Shown here piece after piece: positions 62,763-64,000 of a DNA stretch of 64,000 bases. The stretch is from contig NZ_CP020814.1 of assembly GCF_002109385.1 (NCBI RefSeq), forward strand, positions 4,301,501 to 4,365,500. The letters are read 5' to 3'. The stretch comes from Halalkalibacter krulwichiae. Its GTDB lineage: Bacteria; Bacillota; Bacilli; Bacillales; Bacillaceae_D. Both the position numbers and the translations under genes were made by a program. Positions within the stretch are counted from its first letter, which is position 1, and every line of letters begins with the position of its first letter. The notes under the pieces were generated by a model. It worked only from the letters and a program-made list of their open reading frames with translations, was not told where the DNA came from and did not search any database.

Positions 62763-63386
62763 CTATTCTCCTCGTAACTCCGCCACCAAAATATACCTCT
62801 CTGGTGCAGACCCAATGAAATCAAATGGATAACAAGTCGACACTGTTAATGTCGCACGCGGCTTAGGTACAATGACGGTACGGTCATCCTCATCAACAAT
62901 TCTCACCTTCCGTACCTTATACGTGAACTCGCCGGCACCTGTTCTTACAATGAGCAAGTCATTTTCACCGACCTCCCCAAGTCTGCGAAACACCGTGTCA
63001 CGATGCCCGGACAAGACGGAATTGTCATTTTCACCCGGCAGCACACTGCCCGCAAAGTGACCGACTCCTTTTTCCAGTTCGTCTTCGTCTGTGCCATGGT
63101 AAATAGGCAACGTTGCTTCAAGCTTTGGAATGTAGAGTTCTCCCATTAAGTCGCCTTTTTCAGGCTGGAGGGGATACAAAGAGTCAGCAGGTCGATCTGT
63201 CTCGTCTTCGCTCTCCTCTTCCTCAACAAGATCATTCACTTCCACTGGTTCGACAACGGCACTTTCTGCTGTTTTAAACAAATAATAACCCTTTACAAAT
63301 TTAAATGCATTCGTTGTTGAAAACCATAAGCCAAAACCAATGATTGCACTACAAATAAGTAGGAAAATCAGCTTTTTATGCCGCAT
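62763..63386 (-). CDS. Class D sortase
   Basis: The 207-residue transpeptidase has an N-terminal helix (about 6-24), an acidic linker and a sortase domain with catalytic H128 (SGHRDT), C185 (TLTVSTCYPF) and R197 (SAPERYIL). It cleaves LPXTG-like signals and attaches proteins to peptidoglycan. It overlaps the end of the upstream gene by eleven bases, so the two are coupled. The weak ribosome binding site fits that. The neighbour is the likely substrate. Confidence 0.92.
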   Translation of the reverse strand: MRHKKLIFLLICSAIIGFGLWFSTTNAFKFVKGYYLFKTAESAVVEPVEVNDLVEEEESEDETDRPADSLYPLQPEKGDLMGELYIPKLEATLPIYHGTDEDELEKGVGHFAGSVLPGENDNSVLSGHRDTVFRRLGEVGENDLLIVRTGAGEFTYKVRKVRIVDEDDRTVIVPKPRATLTVSTCYPFDFIGSAPERYILVAELRGE

Positions 63387-64000
63387 GGTTTGATTTAAAA
63401 CGACGGTAAAGAAGGAAACCACCAAATGCGATTGCGAGACCCGCTGCCGTATTTGTTACATAGTCAGAAGCAGTCTTAGGTAACTTTGCTCCTTTTTCCG
63501 TTTTCGTTACTGGCTTTTGATCTTGTTTTTCTTTCGCTTTTGTCACGACTTTCTCAACTTGTTTCAAATCTTTTCCTGTTTCTTGAATGATTTCAGGTCC
63601 AAACATGTCTGCTGTAAACAATATATCTGCCAAGAATTCGCCTTGTTTGTTATAAAACTCTATTAACAACCCATATCCATTTGTCGTAGTCATTGTCATC
63701 AACGTTTCTAATGAAACAGGCTTTTTCTCATCTTCTTTTACAAGATAATACTTCACGTCTAACTCAAATAGGTCGAGTAATTGTTTAAAAATACTAAGAA
63801 GCTCTGCAATTTGTTCAGCCGTTAAGTCTGCTGGATCTTCAAAGTCTTCAAACGCCATTAATCGATTCGCTAATTCTTCTAACTTTTCTAAGAAAGCAGG
63901 ATTTTCGTAATCAAGGGAAGCAAAGTGTTCGAACAATCTTTCTAGTTCTTTATCTGTTAACCCAATCATGCTAAATAAATCATCTACTTCAGAAAAATCA
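63376..64000 (-). CDS. Acidic surface protein with LPKTA sorting signal (partial)
   Basis: The open frame runs past the window edge, so the N-terminus is missing. The visible part is acidic and helical (DKELERLFEHFASLDYENPA, LTAEQIAELLSIFKQLLDLF), then a basic linker. A complete sorting signal follows: LPKTA, a hydrophobic helix (NTAAGLAIAFGGFLLY) and a basic end RRFKSNHAA. This matches the processed acidic surface proteins found beside class D sortases in bacilli. It overlaps the sortase gene. Confidence 0.87.
   Translation of the reverse strand, partial: DFSEVDDLFSMIGLTDKELERLFEHFASLDYENPAFLEKLEELANRLMAFEDFEDPADLTAEQIAELLSIFKQLLDLFELDVKYYLVKEDEKKPVSLETLMTMTTTNGYGLLIEFYNKQGEFLADILFTADMFGPEIIQETGKDLKQVEKVVTKAKEKQDQKPVTKTEKGAKLPKTASDYVTNTAAGLAIAFGGFLLYRRFKSNHAA

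Overview
The window comes from a low-GC, endospore-forming Bacillota, most likely an alkaliphilic or halotolerant Bacillaceae. Signs are GerA-type germinant receptor genes, strong GGAGG ribosome binding sites with frequent TTG and GTG starts, a tryptophan T-box, a BceRSAB-type module, a DUF3231 protein, a class D sortase and a sigma-54 catabolic circuit. I see no rRNA, tRNA, prophage, IS transposase or CRISPR array. This is ordinary chromosome with lineage-specific repeats.

Layout. 0-3 kb: the end of a gerA-type operon (A subunit cut by the window edge, then B and C). 3-8.3 kb: PepSY protein, TetR with a divergent DsbA-like protein, a NERD gene with a broken 5-prime end, a 52-bp tandem array and an orphan GerC lipoprotein. 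8.5-11.2 kb: membrane proteins of unknown role and a NodB-type deacetylase. 11.3-17.2 kb: an oligopeptide/dipeptide ABC operon ending in an OsmC gene. 17.4-24.3 kb: ECF sigma factor with its anti-sigma factor, lipoproteins, a ferritin-like/cupin protein and a metallo-beta-lactamase-fold protein. 24.5-29.2 kb: a sigma-54 activator, its probable binding site, a -24/-12 promoter, and alcohol plus aldehyde dehydrogenases that look like an aromatic alcohol pathway. 29.2-32.7 kb: trpS with T-box, and a CNNM/CorC protein. 32.8-37.3 kb: BceRS-BceAB-type peptide antibiotic sensing and detoxification. 37.4-44.8 kb: amidohydrolase, a CueP-family gene with an in-frame TGA, CapA-type protein, coat-like small protein, and CBO0543 and DUF3231 proteins. 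44.9-54.8 kb: YhgE/Pip with its TetR, a two-component system with metal-linked lipoproteins, and a GGDEF/HD-GYP protein. 55-59.5 kb: K+ channel and a lipoprotein / two ATP-grasp / DUF350 operon. 59.6-64 kb: YknW/YknX-like pair, an MltG-like protein, sortase D and its likely LPXTG-type substrate.

The most striking item is the CueP-family gene at 38739-39272. The usual conserved metal-binding cysteine codon is TGA. Exactly 18 nt after it lies a GGT loop closed by a perfect 7-bp stem, which is the geometry of a bacterial selenocysteine insertion element. Frame is kept on both sides, so this reads as a candidate selenoprotein. The sel genes are not in this window, so it is not proven.

A caution on quality: four otherwise intact genes (OppC, the DUF4179-type anti-sigma factor, the metallo-beta-lactamase protein and YhgE) each carry one frameshift. 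Every one is repaired by adding a single base to a short G or C run. That pattern suggests homopolymer under-calling more than real decay, although the sequence alone cannot decide. These genes are typed as pseudogene here because they are broken as written.
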